Positions 45,260 to 56,960 of a DNA stretch of 64,000 bases are shown piece by piece; position 1 is the first letter of the stretch, and every line of letters begins with the position of its first letter. The position numbers and the translations under genes are program-made. Source of the stretch: Dendrocalamus latiflorus (taxonomy: Eukaryota; Streptophyta; Magnoliopsida; Poales; Poaceae); assembly GCA_017311315.1 (NCBI GenBank), contig CM029626.1, forward strand, positions 8,379,643 to 8,443,642, read 5' to 3'. The notes below the pieces were generated by a model, which saw only the letters and a program-made list of their open reading frames with translations, was not told the origin of the DNA and did no database searches.

Positions 45260-47100
45260 TAGACCGTCCGTGATTGACCGAACATGTGCTCTGTCAGAAC
45301 TAAGGTTTGCTTCCTCACATAATCTCCGCCCAACGTCGGATTGTCGACATCCAGGTCCTGTGACGTACTATCTATTATAAAGTTGTGTGATGCCATTGTT
45401 GTTGTGATAATATTGCTTTCTACCTCCTTTGTGAAACTTGAGATGTTCTGCACTATGCGCTACTTCATCTTCTAAATGCCGAATGCACGCGCAATAACAT
45501 TGCGGAGCGATAAATGGTGATAGTTGAGCATCTTCTTATGCCCTCGTTGCTAGTCGCCGCTTGCAAACTCCGCTACGTTGTAGCGCTTGTTCATATATGG
45601 TTGTTCTCTCCATTATGAACGTCTCATGATATAGCTGAGAGCCTAAGATGATGCCAGTTGCTCGTCGACCCACTCAAGTCCTATCATTATCAGTACTTTT
45701 GTGAGGCCTCCTTAACGACGATGTGGACCTATCACACAGATATCTCAGCATTGCTACTTCCAAAAAGGAAGAGGCATGTTGTCTGCATTGTTGTCATCAT
45801 CATCATTGAGGGATGCAACATGGGTTCTCTGTGCATGTGAAGACGAAGCAAGTAGTCAGTGAGACATTTATGTATCATGTAATAAGAAGGTTGCACAACG
45901 AATGCAAACATGGAATCAAGCAATAACAATTGCGTATATATAAACATTGTATGCAGGACAAGAGTAGTACTAAATCTAACACGGATAACGTGAAAATAAC
46001 AATTGTTTCAACAGTATGACCGAATGCAACACAAATCATTAGGAAGCAGGCTACAGTAGAAATGAATCACAAATATGAGAGGATAAGAACACAAGTAATA
46101 AAGTATCACGTGCACTCTGACAAGATAAGAACACAACAAATATTAAATCTCCGTAATGCAATGAGACGATCGGAACACACTCAGAACAGCCCCTAGGTGT
46201 GGGCCCAAACCCTACGAAGCCATACAATGCAGTTCTCCGGTGTGGTCAGCATGAGAAACACATCCATGTACTCCTTTCCATGAATAGGATGAAGGTGTAG
46301 AAGTGCTCGTCACTATTCTCTGGGCAGCCATCTGCCTTCACCAAATCAAGCAAGTCACGTACCTCCTGCTGAACTTGATCAGGCTGAACATAAGAAGGGG
46401 TCATAATTGATGGATGGCTTGGCTGTGACTTCTCGTATAGGTCAACGAGGTGCTCAATTGTGTTATCCGCTCGATTGCTCTTCAATTTCTTCCTGTCCGA
46501 TGTGTCAAGCAGGGGTGTGTGGCTCATCCTCTTGGAGGACTTCTTACGACGTGCTGGCCAAGGCAATGTCTTGATCGACAATGTTATCATCAAAGCTTGC
46601 GTCAAGGTTGAGTCGGTTGGCTCCAAGAATGAACGCATGTTCATTCGTGCACGTCGTGTCGTGAAAAGATGAAGTCGATGAGCTCCTCATTATGCAGCGA
46701 ATCATTTTTGAACTAAATGCCTGCAAGGAAAGTACAACATACCTTCAGTGCGAGGAAAGTACAAACATACCTTCAATGCAAGGAAAGCATGCATAAACAC
46801 AAGTTTGAAATAAACAATACGAATATTTGCATATTGTGTTCTGTTGCTCCCACCAGTCGTCACTTGCAGCTATGGAACATGTTTTGTATTAATTCCTAAC
46901 CTGGAGGTATTAAGTTTCAAAATTTTCCATTGCGTATAGTCGTATTTCAGTGCATTCCAAATGTTCTTGAACTGTTGTTTGGTGTACCTTCTATCGGCGC
47001 ATTCTTTGAACTTCCTAACGAGGTTGTTGCACCCTCTCCTATTGAGACAACCCATTGATCGTTTTTTCACTATGACCTCCTCACAACAAATTTCTAGCAT
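45260..47100 (-). pseudogene. PIF/Harbinger transposon remnant: Myb/SANT-like protein and transposase C-terminus
   Basis: At 47100-46870 the minus strand encodes a Myb/SANT-like (trihelix-type) segment with NNLVRKFKECADRRYTKQQF and KNIWNALKYDYTQWK, typical of the DNA-binding partner ORF of Harbinger elements. 46644-46246 reads as its C-terminal region (KRMSHTPLLD, DNTIEHLVDLYEK, EVRDLLDLVKADG). At about 45560-45290 a broken frame resembles the end of a Harbinger DDE transposase (RNVIARAFGI, then TTTMASHNFI). The two parts are in the order and orientation of an autonomous element, but the transposase core is lost and the frames are interrupted. Exact element ends were not found. Confidence 0.7.
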
Positions 47101-47892
47101 GGTTAAGTGTGCGACATCATCCTAAATAGCAGAGAGTGACTTTGATTTGTCCATCTAAATACAGCGACAATAATGCGAAACATAACTCATGTTTTGCATA
47201 GCAAAATAAAAACATAGTTTGCGCACAAGACTGTGGCGAAAATCGAGCAATGAAAATCTAAATGTATCATGAAATTGTTGGAGGCTGTTGAGGACAAGGC
47301 GGAGCTAGAGGTCGTGGCCGAGGCAGATCCGGAGGCGGAGGCACACCTGAACGGGGATCCAAACGTTGACAGAGATGCTAGCTCAAAGGCAATGCCAGGC
47401 GACGCGTAGACCTTGCTGGAGGCAGACGAGGGGGCCAAAGATGTGAACACGGCGTCAGACCCTGTACCATAGCAAGAGATCTCGAACGGTGGCCGAGGCA
47501 GAGCTAGATAAGGGTAGATTCAGCAGGAGAGGGCCTGGAGCAGGGCCCAACAGCCAGATGTGGTGGAGTAGTGCAGATTGATGGTGAGCTGATGTGGCAG
47601 TTGAAACCCCAGAGCAAGCGAGCGTGTGTGTTGCACTAACGAATAGTGAAGAGCAATCGGGATGGAGAAAGGAAAGAAAGTTCACCCACATATCCACTTT
47701 GAAAAGCCGCTTTGCCCTGTAAGCTAGATCCAACGGCCGCTATGCCTCATGTTCCCCGTCCACCGAAATGCACACCTCCTCGACCGCAACCTCCCTGTGC
47801 CATCACCTCTATCCTCACACCTGGCCCCACCCATCACCCTTCCTCCCCACCCCCAACCCCGCCTCCACAAAAGTAAACACAACCGTTAAGGC
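47101..47892. other. Intergenic, no gene seen
   Basis: Moderately GC-rich sequence with short open frames on both strands and no recognisable domain. Confidence 0.4.
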
Positions 47893-50836
47893 CTGCTAAA
47901 TAAACGGGTCGTGCCGTGCCGGCCCATGGGCCACGATCTGAGCTTAGGCACAGCCCGCGACCGTGCCATGCCGGCACGGGTGGCCCGTTAAGCCAGGAAA
48001 AGGAGAAAAGGTTTTAAAAATTATAAAAAATTGTAAAAAATTATAGAAAATTAAGAAAAAATTTATAAAATTTATAAAAATTGTAGACATTGTTAATCAT
48101 TGAACCAATTATTTTCAATGACATAATGAGCTTTATTAACTTGTTAAATTACATGGGATGGCTGCCTCATTAAAAACTTTACCAAGTAAAAGCTTAACTT
48201 GAGAAAATCTTGATAAAGAAAAAAGAGTATAGCCTATAAAAACTCATTAGTGACTATATGTGAAGAAAAATATTGAAAATACTATTAATTGCTATCTAAA
48301 TATAAATTTTCAAAAGGTTCTTCTAAATCTCTATTATCTGTAGTATGTTGGAGTCTTGATTCAGCTTGTACCAGTCTTTGATAGTCAGAAGGATTTCGAC
48401 CATCTCGTTCGAGAGACTTGTTCGTCGCTTCTGGATTATTCTTCTAGATAGATTGAAGGCTGACTCCGAGAAGACTATAGAGACAGGAACAATCAACACA
48501 TCCTACGCTAATATGGATAGCACTGGATATGTTACCTTTTGGGTTTGCCAACATGAGAGAATGTTCAACTCCTGCTCGAAGCTGACGCTATCACTGTTGA
48601 GATAGTTTGATAGGTCTCCAGTACTTTGTCGCCTTCCTCCTCCTGACTGATGTATACCTGCACCTGCACGAGAATCTCTAGATGAAAAATGAAAAATCTT
48701 GCCCCATTGCATAGTCCCCCTAGAGGTGCGAGGGGTGACCGGGGGTTTTTCCAAACGCACGGACCCAAACTTATTTTCATATTTCTTATATACCTCATAT
48801 AATTTATCATTAACTACTATATAATATGTATAATAGTCTAAACTGGTAGCATCACTTAAAAGTTGTAATACATTTATAAATCCTTGGAGTTCAGCCCTAG
48901 GATCCAAATAAAGACGAATGCATATAAAATAGGAATTTCCTTTCAATATTTTAAAAACTTAGTTTCACAGCAACTACAACATCCTGTAGTATAGGATCAT
49001 TTTCGAAAGCCTTTAGGTAAGTGGCAATTTCAAGAATGTTATGAACAATTAGAGGAGAGGTTGGATAGTATACTCTAGAAAGACAAAATGTAGCTTTACG
49101 AAAAAGTTCTAAAAAGGAAAATATTTTTTCATCAACAACCCAATTGTCTTCGGTAAGTTTAGGGCCTCTAACTTGGGTTCTACTGCAGGAGCTACGAGAT
49201 TGATGACCTTGAGTGTGAATGAAAACAGATAAGGTGCTCTTATATGGCAATATATGTTTAAGCATAAGGTAAGTAAAGTTCCATCTAACAAGCATGTCTA
49301 AGCTAAATTTTCTAAGACGGACGTTTATTGCTACGCAAAAGCTCTTATATGCGATTATTCGCTGGTTAGAACAATTAATATATGAAATTGCATCTCTAAA
49401 AGAATCAATACAAGCATTTAATCTTTTTAATCCAGATTTAACAATAAGATTAATAATATGACAAGCACAACATTAATGCAGTAAAAAAGATTGTGCATAA
49501 GTATTAAATAAAGTAGTAAGAATTTCCATAGCCTTTGTGTTGCAGCCGCATTATCTAAAGTTATAGAAAAAATTTTTATCCCTGAGGCCAAAATCTTCTA
49601 CAACTTTAATAATACTTTCTGTAATATTTTCAGCAGTATGCGAAACATTAATTAATTTAAATTCTATAATTCTTTTTTTCCATTACCCAGTCATCATTAA
49701 CATAATGAGCAACAACACTAATATAATCCTCTCTAGCCCTACCACTCCATATATCTAATGTCAAAGCGATAGAGAATGTACATGTATGAAACTTTTCTTT
49801 CAATTTTTCACGACAATTGTTATAATATTTAATTAAATCTCTAGTTGTGGTTTGCCTAGATACAACACTAAATCGTGGGTTATGAGTAGTCCTAATATAT
49901 TTTTGAAAAACATCAGGCTCACCAAAATTTAAAGTAAATCTTGAAAAACAATTAATCTACAAAGAGATTCCTAGGCTACCTCTAGGTTGTACTCCCAAGT
50001 ACGTACCGAGCCGTCGGGGTTATATTGCAGCTGCGTTTGGCGCATTTGTATTCCTTGCTTTCTTTTGCAGCTTGTAGCATGCCGTTGCAGGTGACCCGTC
50101 CCACCTGAAGATTTTGCAGATAATTCATTACCACAAATTTTACAAACAGCATGCCTCACCGAATTCCCATCATCGTCGGTCTTGAACTTCTTGTCAAAAT
50201 CATTCAAGACTCCTGATGTACTAGCTCTTGTTTTTTTGCACCCATGCTATGGGTTGTGGATGTACTTGTTGAGCCAGCAGAAGATGGATCGATTGGATCT
50301 TGCACCATTGGGGCCATCGCTTCTTCTGGCTCTTTAGTTTGTTGCATATCCTTCGCCGGGAGGCTGAATTCGGAGAGTTGAAAATCGTAGTTCTCCATTG
50401 AATCAACTACAAATTGAAATAGTAAAGAGCAATTAACTTACTATTGAATCAACAAATAATAGCAAAAAATTAAAATAAAACAGCACTATTACCTCTTTTG
50501 CAGCTCTCAGAAAATTCTTTGAAGATTTTTGAAAATTTTGAATTTTGCATGAATATCACTAATTTTGCCAAATTTGCGCAAACACTACTGAATTTTTCAC
50601 AGCTAAACAGAGAGATGAGAGCGAGGTTTGAGGTATGGAAAATGGAGGCCGGATGCCCCTATTTATAGAAAAATTTCAGTTTTTTTTCAATTTTTTTGCT
50701 ATTTTTTTTCAAAATTTTTAGCCCCCAACAATAAAAAGGGCTATATTTAGACAGCCCGTTTACGACCGTTGGCGGGCCGGGCCGTGCTGTGCCTGCCCTG
50801 CGTGCCATGCCGTGGGCCTAGGCACGGCCCAGTTGA
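47893..50836 (-). pseudogene. hAT transposon with degenerate transposase (BED finger to dimerisation domain)
   Basis: On the minus strand the transposase starts with a serine/threonine-rich leader (50398-50204) and a BED zinc finger (50207-49971, CKICG...GHLQRHATSC). Broken central pieces follow (49780-48951, including FSFLELFRKAT and PTSPLIVHNILEI), then a C-terminal part (48946-48350) with YEVYKKYENKFG and the hAT dimerisation region (ELNILSCWQ, VPVSIVFSESAFN, RTSLSNEMVEILLTIKDW). Frameshifts lie near 50220 (an A run) and elsewhere. Both flanks (about 47895-48000 and 50750-50836) contain inverted GGGCCGTGCC-like subterminal motifs. The outer ends are approximate. Confidence 0.8.
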
Positions 50837-50907
50837 TGCGGGGGATTGCCTGATTTTCACAGCGTAGGATCGATGAAGATAGTTTGGATCCGTGCAACTT
50901 GACGAAT

Positions 50908-50923
50908 CAATGGCGCCAACCAC
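50908..50923 (-). other. Gypsy-type primer-binding region next to the LTR
   Basis: On the minus strand GTGGTTGGCGCCATTG follows the LTR end directly. The TTGGCGCC core is typical of the primer-binding zone of many plant LTR retrotransposons. Confidence 0.5.
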
Positions 50924-51344
50924 TGTTAGAACAACAACCTGCGATAAAAGAATTCGCCCAACCACACGCTCGTGATTCCGTCTACCCGACCACCAAGTAG
51001 GCGTGTCGTCGCTCCAGTCAATCACAAGGAATCATAAGAATGACGGGGAAGAACGCCCGATTCCCCTCTAGGTTGCAATCATATACTAAACCCTAGAAGG
51101 AACAAGCGCATGACTCTCTGAAAAAAATAATAGATATATTTCTGGTGGTCCCTTTACAATGGGGGTCTACTCCTCAATATATAGTCTCAGCCTAAGAACT
51201 ATTCAGCGCTAAATTTTTCATGTGGTACTATTCACGCACGAGTACTATAGTACGGCACTGTTCATGGGCCGGATACTGCAGCACGGTACTGTTCATGATA
51301 CTGTAGCGCGGCCTAATACTGTTCATGTGTAGCCCTATTAAACA
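50924..51344 (-). repeat. LTR upstream of the uridine kinase-like gene
   Basis: Bounded TGTTTAATAGGG...TTCTAACA on the minus strand (TGTT/AACA termini) with a TATA-like CTATATATTGAGG (about 51175). Four short repeats containing ACTGTTCATG or ACTATTCACG lie at about 51226-51330. Only about 90 bp of internal sequence follows, so the element is a fragment ending in the hAT remnant. Confidence 0.6.
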
Positions 51345-51783
51345 ATCTCAGCCCATAATTGGCACGCAGGCCCACAAACTCCTCAATTGACGCATGGACT
51401 CTTCTTCTAGTCTTGGGCTACATTTCCTTCATGTTTGTGGCGCTCTTTCCTCCCTCGCCTCCCTCTGGTTCACCACTTGTAGTATTAAACAATTCTGGAC
51501 AGCAACATGTTCATCTCCATCCTCTCTTGATAGAAACATTCGGGATGTCCTCATCACCGGTCCACTGGGTCGTGTCGTGCTCGTATCGGACTAACAGTAC
51601 CGGATCGTGGGCTGACATGGTTGGACCCGGCCCACCTGGACAGCTCTACCCGTTTCCCTTTTTTGTCCGTCTGTTCAAAAATCAAAATCGATCGGGAGCG
51701 AATTCGGGTTCCCGACCAGAACCCGCGTAGGGAGCGAGCGAGCGAATCCCCGATCGGTCGGCGAGCGGCCGCGCGGGGAGACC

Positions 51784-54700
51784 ATGCCGGAAAAGGCGGT
51801 GGACGACGTCATGGACTCGGCGGTGGGGGCCCACTTCAGCGGCCTCCGCCTCGAGGCGCTCCGCCTCTCCTCCCCCTCCCGCCAAGGCCACCGCCGCCGC
51901 GGCCCACTCCAACGGCACCGCCGCCGCCGCGCTCGTCTCCCCCTCCGCCGCCAGGCAGCCCTTCGTCATCGGTAATTCCAGCTAGCCGCCTCCCCCCGCT
52001 CGAGGCACGAGTGGCCACCCGCCCCCTTCTCATCAGTTGCTCGTTTTGGCTCCATTTTGAGATTTTTTGTGTGTGTGTTATTTGATTTCTCAAGGGGTTT
52101 CGGGAGGGACGGCGTCGGGGAAGACGACCGTGTGTGACATGATCATCCAGCAGCTGCACGACCACCGCGTCGTGCTCGTCAACCAGGTGGGCTCATCGTT
52201 GCCACGGTGCTTCTACGATTGGAATGTTTTGTGCTACTAGCTTCCTAGAGCTTCACTTGCTACTAGCTCCTGCTGTAAAATTTTGCTTTGTGTGGTGTGT
52301 CCAAGTAACGCAGTTGATCGAATTTTAAGGTTTGTAGTCGTAGCCTAGTGCAAGGTTATCAAGGCGTCGCCTAGGCGACGCCTAGGCGTCCCGGCGGCCG
52401 GCGGTGGACGCCATGGCCCATCGCCCAGTTCCTGTTTAGTTAGGCGAGTCCGGGCGACGCCCAGGCGTCCAGGCGACGCCTACTGCGCCGTGGCGGCGGC
52501 CTGGGCGCGCCGCGAAGGGGGGAAGGGGGGGGGGTTCAGTCAACACTCAAGATGGTTCATTACCCGATCCGAGGGGCTCAACTCAGTACTACTACTAACC
52601 TCCGACTGAGTCCAGCAGCCGCGGAGCCGCCTCTAGGGTTTCTCCTGCCACCGCCGGGTCGCCGACGCCGAAGTGCTCTGCCGCCGCTGCCGGAGCTCAG
52701 GTAATCTCCTCATCTCCCGCTCCTGTGCTCTGCTTTCTCATCCGCTCATGACTCCTCCGCCGCCGGCTCCTCCTCTCCTGGCTTCGCCGCCGCTGGCTCC
52801 TCCGCTGCCGGCTCCTCCCCTCTTGGCTTCTCCGCCGCTGGGCGCTCCTCGCCTCCTCCGCTCCTGGCTCCGCCGCCGCCGGCTCCTCCCCTCTTGGCTC
52901 CGCCGCCGCTGGGCGCTCCTCGCCTCCTCCGCTCCTGATGCGCACCGACACCGAGATGTGGAAGAGGCGGCGACGGCGGAGGCGAGGCGGCGGAGAGAAG
53001 GCAAGGCAGCGGGAGGGGAGGCGGCGCGTATGGGTTTGGGGGAGAGAGTGGTTAGGTTAAATAAACGGAGGCTTATTTTTTGTCTTTTGTGATTTAGTCT
53101 TCATAGTTTCTAAAAATTACGAATAGACCCTTCTTTAAATATATTTCTTTTAATTTGGACCTTTTAAGATATGATTATTTAGATAATTTATGCTATTATA
53201 TCGTCTAACTGCTATCGTCTAACTGTCGCCATGGCGGGCGCCTAGTCGACTAGGCGTCCAGGCACCCCGGGCTCGCCTCGACTTGCCGGAGCGCCGTGAC
53301 AACCTTGGCCTAGTGATTACAGCAAGAGGCAGTATGCCATTTGTTGGTTACAGCCGATAATTTTGCACACAGTCTTAATTTCACCCAACTATACTAGAAG
53401 TTGCTTTTGAGAAGCCAGTAGAATTCATTTGGGCTTGTGATTTTGTAGGATTCATTCTATCGTGGCCTAACTGCTGAAGAATCTGCACGTGCCCAAGACT
53501 ACAATTTTGATCACCCTGGTACTCGATTTGCCATTTGGATGGAAGTATGCTACCTTTGTTAGTGACTAGAGCTTGAATTGACTATTCTTTGTTAGAATAT
53601 GAGACAAATGTTTTCTTTGTTTACAGATGCATTTGATACAGAACAACTTCTGGAATGCATGGGTCAGCTAAAGCGTGCACTGCCTGTAAATGTTCCTATA
53701 TATGATTTTAAGAATCACCGACGGTGCTCCAAAAGCTTTAGAAAGGTAGTAATCAATTATGAACTTGTTGAAATGAAGAAATTTCCTGTGTTTGCTATTT
53801 TGCGTTCAGGTCATTTGCCTTTTCAATAATTCTGGTTATGAAGTTTTTTAATCTCCGTGCAACAATATGACCATCTAGTATATTATATAGAGGACATGTC
53901 TGTGCTTCTACGGAAGATATTGAAAAATGCTAGTTTGGGTTTGAAAATTTTGTTGCGTACAATATTTCTGCAAGATGAAAATTGACATGATTGCATGCCT
54001 TCTGATTTCTATTGATTTAGTCACTGAAAGTTTGATGTTTTTTACTGTAAGGTTTATTTTTGTTATTGAATTTTCTACTTTGTTATTTCTTGTCATAGAT
54101 ATTTGTATAAACCAAAAAAAAAAACTCGACCTGGGGGGGGGGGGGGGGAGAAACCCCCCGGGCATTATGCTTAAGAAGAAGATCCTCTCACGCAGATCGA
54201 GAAAATTCCCGAACCCTTGCCCCACCCTGACACAGCGGCATCAGCCTATGTGAGAGTGACCAATGGGAGCCCAACGCTCAACCCGCGACCAACGACCTAG
54301 GCCAGCCTTTAGACCTGTGCTTTGGCTTATGGGGCAAGCGAGGGGATTTTTTCCCCAGCCTGAAATTCGCTCCCACTGGGAGTCGAACCCAGGACCTGGG
54401 GGGTGCTACTAGAGCGCTCTACCGCTAGGCTAGAGGCCCGTTCGCATATTTGTATAAACAGACACACTACTTCTAAAAGTATGAACTCTGTATCCTTAAT
54501 TGTGAAGTAAACTGAATTAAATGAGCTGGGATATAAAATAATACTCTTGAATTTTACTACCGGATGATCTCATCATCCTATATATTTATTTAGATTTATC
54601 TTTTTTAGAACTGTTATCTGTTAGTATTCTGTTTGTTGGGTATTTTCAGTACCTGTAAACCTCAACCAAGAAGGGATTGTAGTCGAAGTGCTGGATAAGT

Positions 54701-56547
54701 AGGAAAACTGGTGTAAGCTAATGTACTCTGTAATTTTTTTTGCTAACTAAATGATTTTTCAAATTTTATTTTGCTAGGTCAATGCATCAGATGTCATCAT
54801 TTTGGAGGGCATTTTAGTCTTCCATGATCAAAGAGTTCGCAATCTGATGGACATGAAAATTTTTGTGGACACAGGTTTGTCTTGATTCTCATTGTTGTGT
54901 TAGTATTTCTTATAACAAGAATGGATTGCCTCTTCACGTTATTAGCTGAAAGTTTCTTCACTTCTTTTTTTTGGGGCCCTGATGCATCTAAGCAGATGCC
55001 GATATTAGGCTTGCCAGACGAATAAGGCATGATACAGTTGAAAGAGGTAGAGATGTTAGTTCGGTGCTTGACCAGGTAGTTCAACTATTGTGTATTTCGT
55101 GGTTTTGTTTTAGATTTTATTCTTGTGGATTCCAAACAGTCTCTGCGTTTAGTTTATGCCTTCATCATGTTTCACAACTTTTTCATATATCAATGCCCAT
55201 GTTTTAATATGAATTTTGTTGGCATCTGTAGTATGGGAGGTTTGTGAAGCCAGCATTTGATGATTTTGTTCTGCCTTCGAAGAAATATGCTGATGTGATC
55301 ATACCACAAGGAGGTGATAACCATGTTGCAATTGATCTGATTGTTCAACATGACTTATGCAAAATTTATCCAAGCGTCTACGTAGTTCAATCAACTTTCC
55401 AGGTAAAGTTAATCATTTTATTGATCTGTAAGCTTTATACTGTTATTCTATGTATTTCAAAATTATTTATGCCTTTTATGATGAATTTGCCAGATCAGAG
55501 GAATGCATACTCTGATTCGTGGTAGGGACATCACTACACCTGACTTTGTCTTTTATTCAGATCGGTTGATCCGTTTGGTACCTCTGTTGTTTCCATAGCC
55601 TTGATCCTAGTCATTAACTTCATGGCTGAGTTAATTGCGTCAACTTATAAACTGATTAACTGCTTTGCTATTTCATGTGAAAAATTTCATGTTAGGTTGT
55701 TGAGCATGGCCTGGGGCATTTGCCATTTACAGAAAAGCAGGTTATTACACCAACAGGTTGCAAATGGCACAGCATGTCTTGTTTTCACTTAGTTGTTCAC
55801 CATTTGATTAGCATTTCGCATATTGTTCCATCGGTTAAAGCTTCCTAGGAATAATTGCTGTGACTGGCTGGAATTATTTAATCTGATTGGTGTAAAATTA
55901 TAGCTTTGATTGGTATAAAATCAAGAAAGGCAAGGATTATTCTTCCATCCTTGAAGATAGGATAACTGATTGGTGTAAAATTTGACTGTTGTGCCACAGT
56001 ATGTTGGCTAGAATGTTAGTTTATCCCCACTACAATTATTTTTGATAAAATTTGTAGCTCTGATGTTACACAATGCTAGGTAGCAACTGAACCTCGGCGA
56101 GACTGAGCCATACTTATTAATTCTGCTGCTGCTGCTGCTGAGCCTTGGGATTGGCTACCTGATTTTATGTTCTGATAAAATAACTAAATAAGTATACTGT
56201 CAAAGTGACTTTTTTTAGAGAACAAAGTGTAAATTTGTGGTGTGCTGCAAACATTTGATTTTGGAGAGTCTGCGTTAATGTGTACGAAATCCATGTCTTT
56301 TGGAAACCAGGAATTTTTAGAGGTTTAAGGGTGATTATGGATGATCCCCTCCATTTCACATAACTATGTCTTTTCTGTAAAAGAGAAAAATTCTCTAGGT
56401 ATATACATAATTTTAGAGATTGTTTTGTTATTTTTATTCATTTATTTTTGCGAACATCATGTCATGTCCTATTTGTTTGAGTCCAGGATCCGTTTATATG
56501 GGAGTTGACTTTCGCAAGAAGCTCTGTGGGGTGTCTATTGTCCGAAG
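51784..56547 (+). CDS. Uridine kinase-like (UCK, normally UCK-UPRT) gene, partial and apparently frameshifted
   Basis: Ten exons seen: 51784-51971, 52095-52186, 53449-53518, 53627-53745, 54778-54874, 54996-55075, 55232-55402, 55494-55577, 55696-55756 and 56487-56547, all GT-AG. Exon 2 holds the Walker A loop GVSGGTASGKTT. Later exons give DSFYRGLT, YNFDHPDAFDTEQL, VNASDVIILEGILVFHD, RRIRHDTVERGRD, FVLPSKKYADVIIP and TEKQVITPTG, the kinase half of plant UKL proteins in the pyrimidine salvage pathway. Three oddities: the ATG frame of exon 1 does not reach the conserved RQPFVIG end, which is in the +1 frame, so a one-base change lies at about 51869-51882; an 8-residue block normally between two QH pairs is missing at about 55350; and the C-terminal UPRT exons are not found before the window ends, where retroelements fill the next 7 kb. 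It is either a pseudogene or an intact gene with a sequence error and a very long intron. Confidence 0.85.
52351..53307. mobile_element. Non-autonomous hAT element in UKL intron 2
   Basis: A 957-bp element with ends CAAGGTTATCAAGGCG and, in reverse complement, CAAGGTTGTCACGGCG. It is flanked by the perfect 8-bp duplication GCCTAGTG (52343-52350; 53308-53315). The subterminal zones are rich in GCGTCGCCTAGGCG palindromes. The interior (about 52540-53060) is a GC-rich block with tandem CTCCTCCCCTCTTGGCT-like units and no transposase. Confidence 0.92.
54113..54445 (-). mobile_element. tRNA-derived SINE in UKL intron 4
   Basis: On the minus strand the head holds an A box (TAGCCTAGCGGTAGAGC) and a B box (GGTTCGACTCC) of RNA polymerase III. 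The body is about 330 bp and the tail is a T-rich run. It is flanked by a perfect 14-bp duplication ATATTTGTATAAAC (54099-54112; 54446-54459). A run of about 16 G residues (plus strand, near 54134-54149) lies close to the tail. Confidence 0.9.
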
Positions 56548-56810
56548 GTAAGCTTTGAAACAAAGTTATTATCACCCAACACACAAGCCCAAAAAAAAAT
56601 GACAAAAGTAATGTATTTGAAGGATGTACTCGCACTTTGAATCAACTATGGCATATAAGCTCTTTTTTGGGTCCTTGTGTTGGAGATGCTACTTAAGAAA
56701 GAATGCAAAGAGTATTTATAATGAGTATAATCTTGGCATGTATAACCTTTTGCTTTCTGTATGAGCCATGTTTTTGAAATATAATTCTGTCAAGTCCAGG
56801 GAATTCATAC

Positions 56811-56948
56811 TGTTATGAATATTGAATAGCGTTTGTATTCATCACAAGGCCAATAGGTCAGTATATATACACGTACAGGTATGGTATATATGCAGGAAAC
56901 CCCTCACACAATAGGGTAAATGCACAATTATATAATACATATCTAACA
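56811..56948 (-). repeat. Short Copia LTR (138 bp)
   Basis: On the minus strand it runs TGTTAGATATG...TTCATAACA with a TATATATACTGACC promoter-like stretch. It is directly preceded by the purine tract TTTGAGGGGAA and, before that, by Copia RNase H. Confidence 0.75.
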
Positions 56949-56960
56949 TTCCCCTCAAAC

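Noticed and set aside
52673..53092. 139-aa Pro/Leu-rich open frame in the uridine kinase intron
   Set aside because: It lies wholly inside the hAT element's GC-rich tandem units; opposite-strand frames are equally open.
54352..54440. Possible tRNA gene
   Set aside because: A and B boxes are present, but the acceptor stem cannot be closed and the unit is the head of a SINE with target duplication.
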